A stretch of 5,967 nucleotides of DNA from Firmicutes bacterium ZCTH02-B6 (GTDB lineage: Bacteria > Bacillota > Limnochordia > Limnochordales > ZCTH02-B6): the NCBI GenBank assembly GCA_002159155.1, contig LZRQ01000201.1:1-5967 (forward strand), in the 5' to 3' direction. This document shows positions 5,886-5,967 of the stretch, piece after piece. The translations under genes and the position numbers were made by a program. Numbering within the stretch: the first letter of the stretch is position 1; every line of letters starts with the position of its first letter. Under the pieces are notes generated by a model. The model was not told where the DNA came from. It was given only the letters and a program-made list of their open reading frames with translations, and ran no database searches.

Positions 5886-5967
5886 CTGGCAGCCCAACGC
5901 CTGCAGAAGTACATGGCACACTGCGGTGTCGCCTCGCGGCGCGCCTGCGAGGAGCTCATTGTGGCGG
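5886..5967 (+). CDS. rluB: 23S rRNA pseudouridine synthase RluB, N-terminal part (runs off the window)
   Basis: The last 82 bases encode the beginning of an S4-domain pseudouridine synthase: RLQKYMAHCGVASRRACEEL, starting at base 5898, is the standard opening of the RluB/RsuA family (RLQK, then GVASRR, then EELI). Members convert a specific uridine to pseudouridine in ribosomal RNA. The frame contains no ATG, GTG or TTG between the gerW stop at 5811 and the conserved RLQK. The best start is CTG at 5886, giving four residues before R-L-Q-K, with GGGGTGGG at 5872-5879 six bases upstream. An ATG at 5913 would cut off the conserved start of the S4 domain. The gap of 74 bases after gerW shows no clear promoter or terminator. 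Only 27 codons are visible, so RluB versus a close paralogue rests partly on the Bacillota gene order. Confidence 0.8.
   Translation, partial: MAAQRLQKYMAHCGVASRRACEELIVA

Noticed and set aside
5830..5967. Coding frame from ATG 5830 to the window end
   Set aside because: It is open, but its product has no family features. The conserved RluB start is encoded in the neighbouring frame over the same bases.

Overview
The window looks like a stretch of chromosome from a GC-rich, probably thermophilic, spore-forming member of the Bacillota (Thermaerobacter, Symbiobacterium or Limnochordia-like). Three things suggest this: high GC with strongly purine-rich ribosome binding sites, the sporulation gene gerW (ytfJ), and the order lysA, site-2 protease, scpA, scpB, gerW, rluB, which is a Bacillota-type neighbourhood. 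The genus is an inference from style and content; no marker in the window fixes it. All convincing genes are on the + strand.

Region 1 (1-1025): a short possible tail of an upstream gene, then a complete M19 membrane-type dipeptidase. Region 2 (1026-1256): a 231-base gap whose first half is a degenerate array of TGTNGCC-type repeats spaced mostly 17 bases apart. It is the least explained structure in the window and may be the relic of a transposon end or an operator array. Region 3 (1257-1851): a small dodecin-like protein and a small YvlD/holin-4 type membrane protein. Region 4 (1852-2025): a gap with an inverted repeat, a two-copy 24-base repeat, and a good extended -10 promoter that appears to drive lysA. 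Region 5 (2026-5350): a tight cluster of lysA (diaminopimelate decarboxylase), an M50 site-2 protease, scpA and scpB, with overlaps or gaps of only a few bases, so it very likely forms one transcript. Region 6 (5351-5967): gerW, then the start of rluB (23S rRNA pseudouridine synthase), which runs off the window and seems to use a CTG start.

Functionally, lysA makes lysine from meso-diaminopimelate. ScpA and ScpB form the kleisin and accessory part of the SMC condensin that organises and segregates the chromosome. The site-2 protease may act in regulated intramembrane proteolysis, with unknown substrate. GerW belongs to spore formation and germination. Several start codons are non-ATG (GTG for the holin-like gene, the protease, scpA and gerW; probably TTG for lysA; probably CTG for rluB). 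I see no clear new multi-gene system. The repeat array, the atypical dodecin and the start-site evidence are the points worth a second look.
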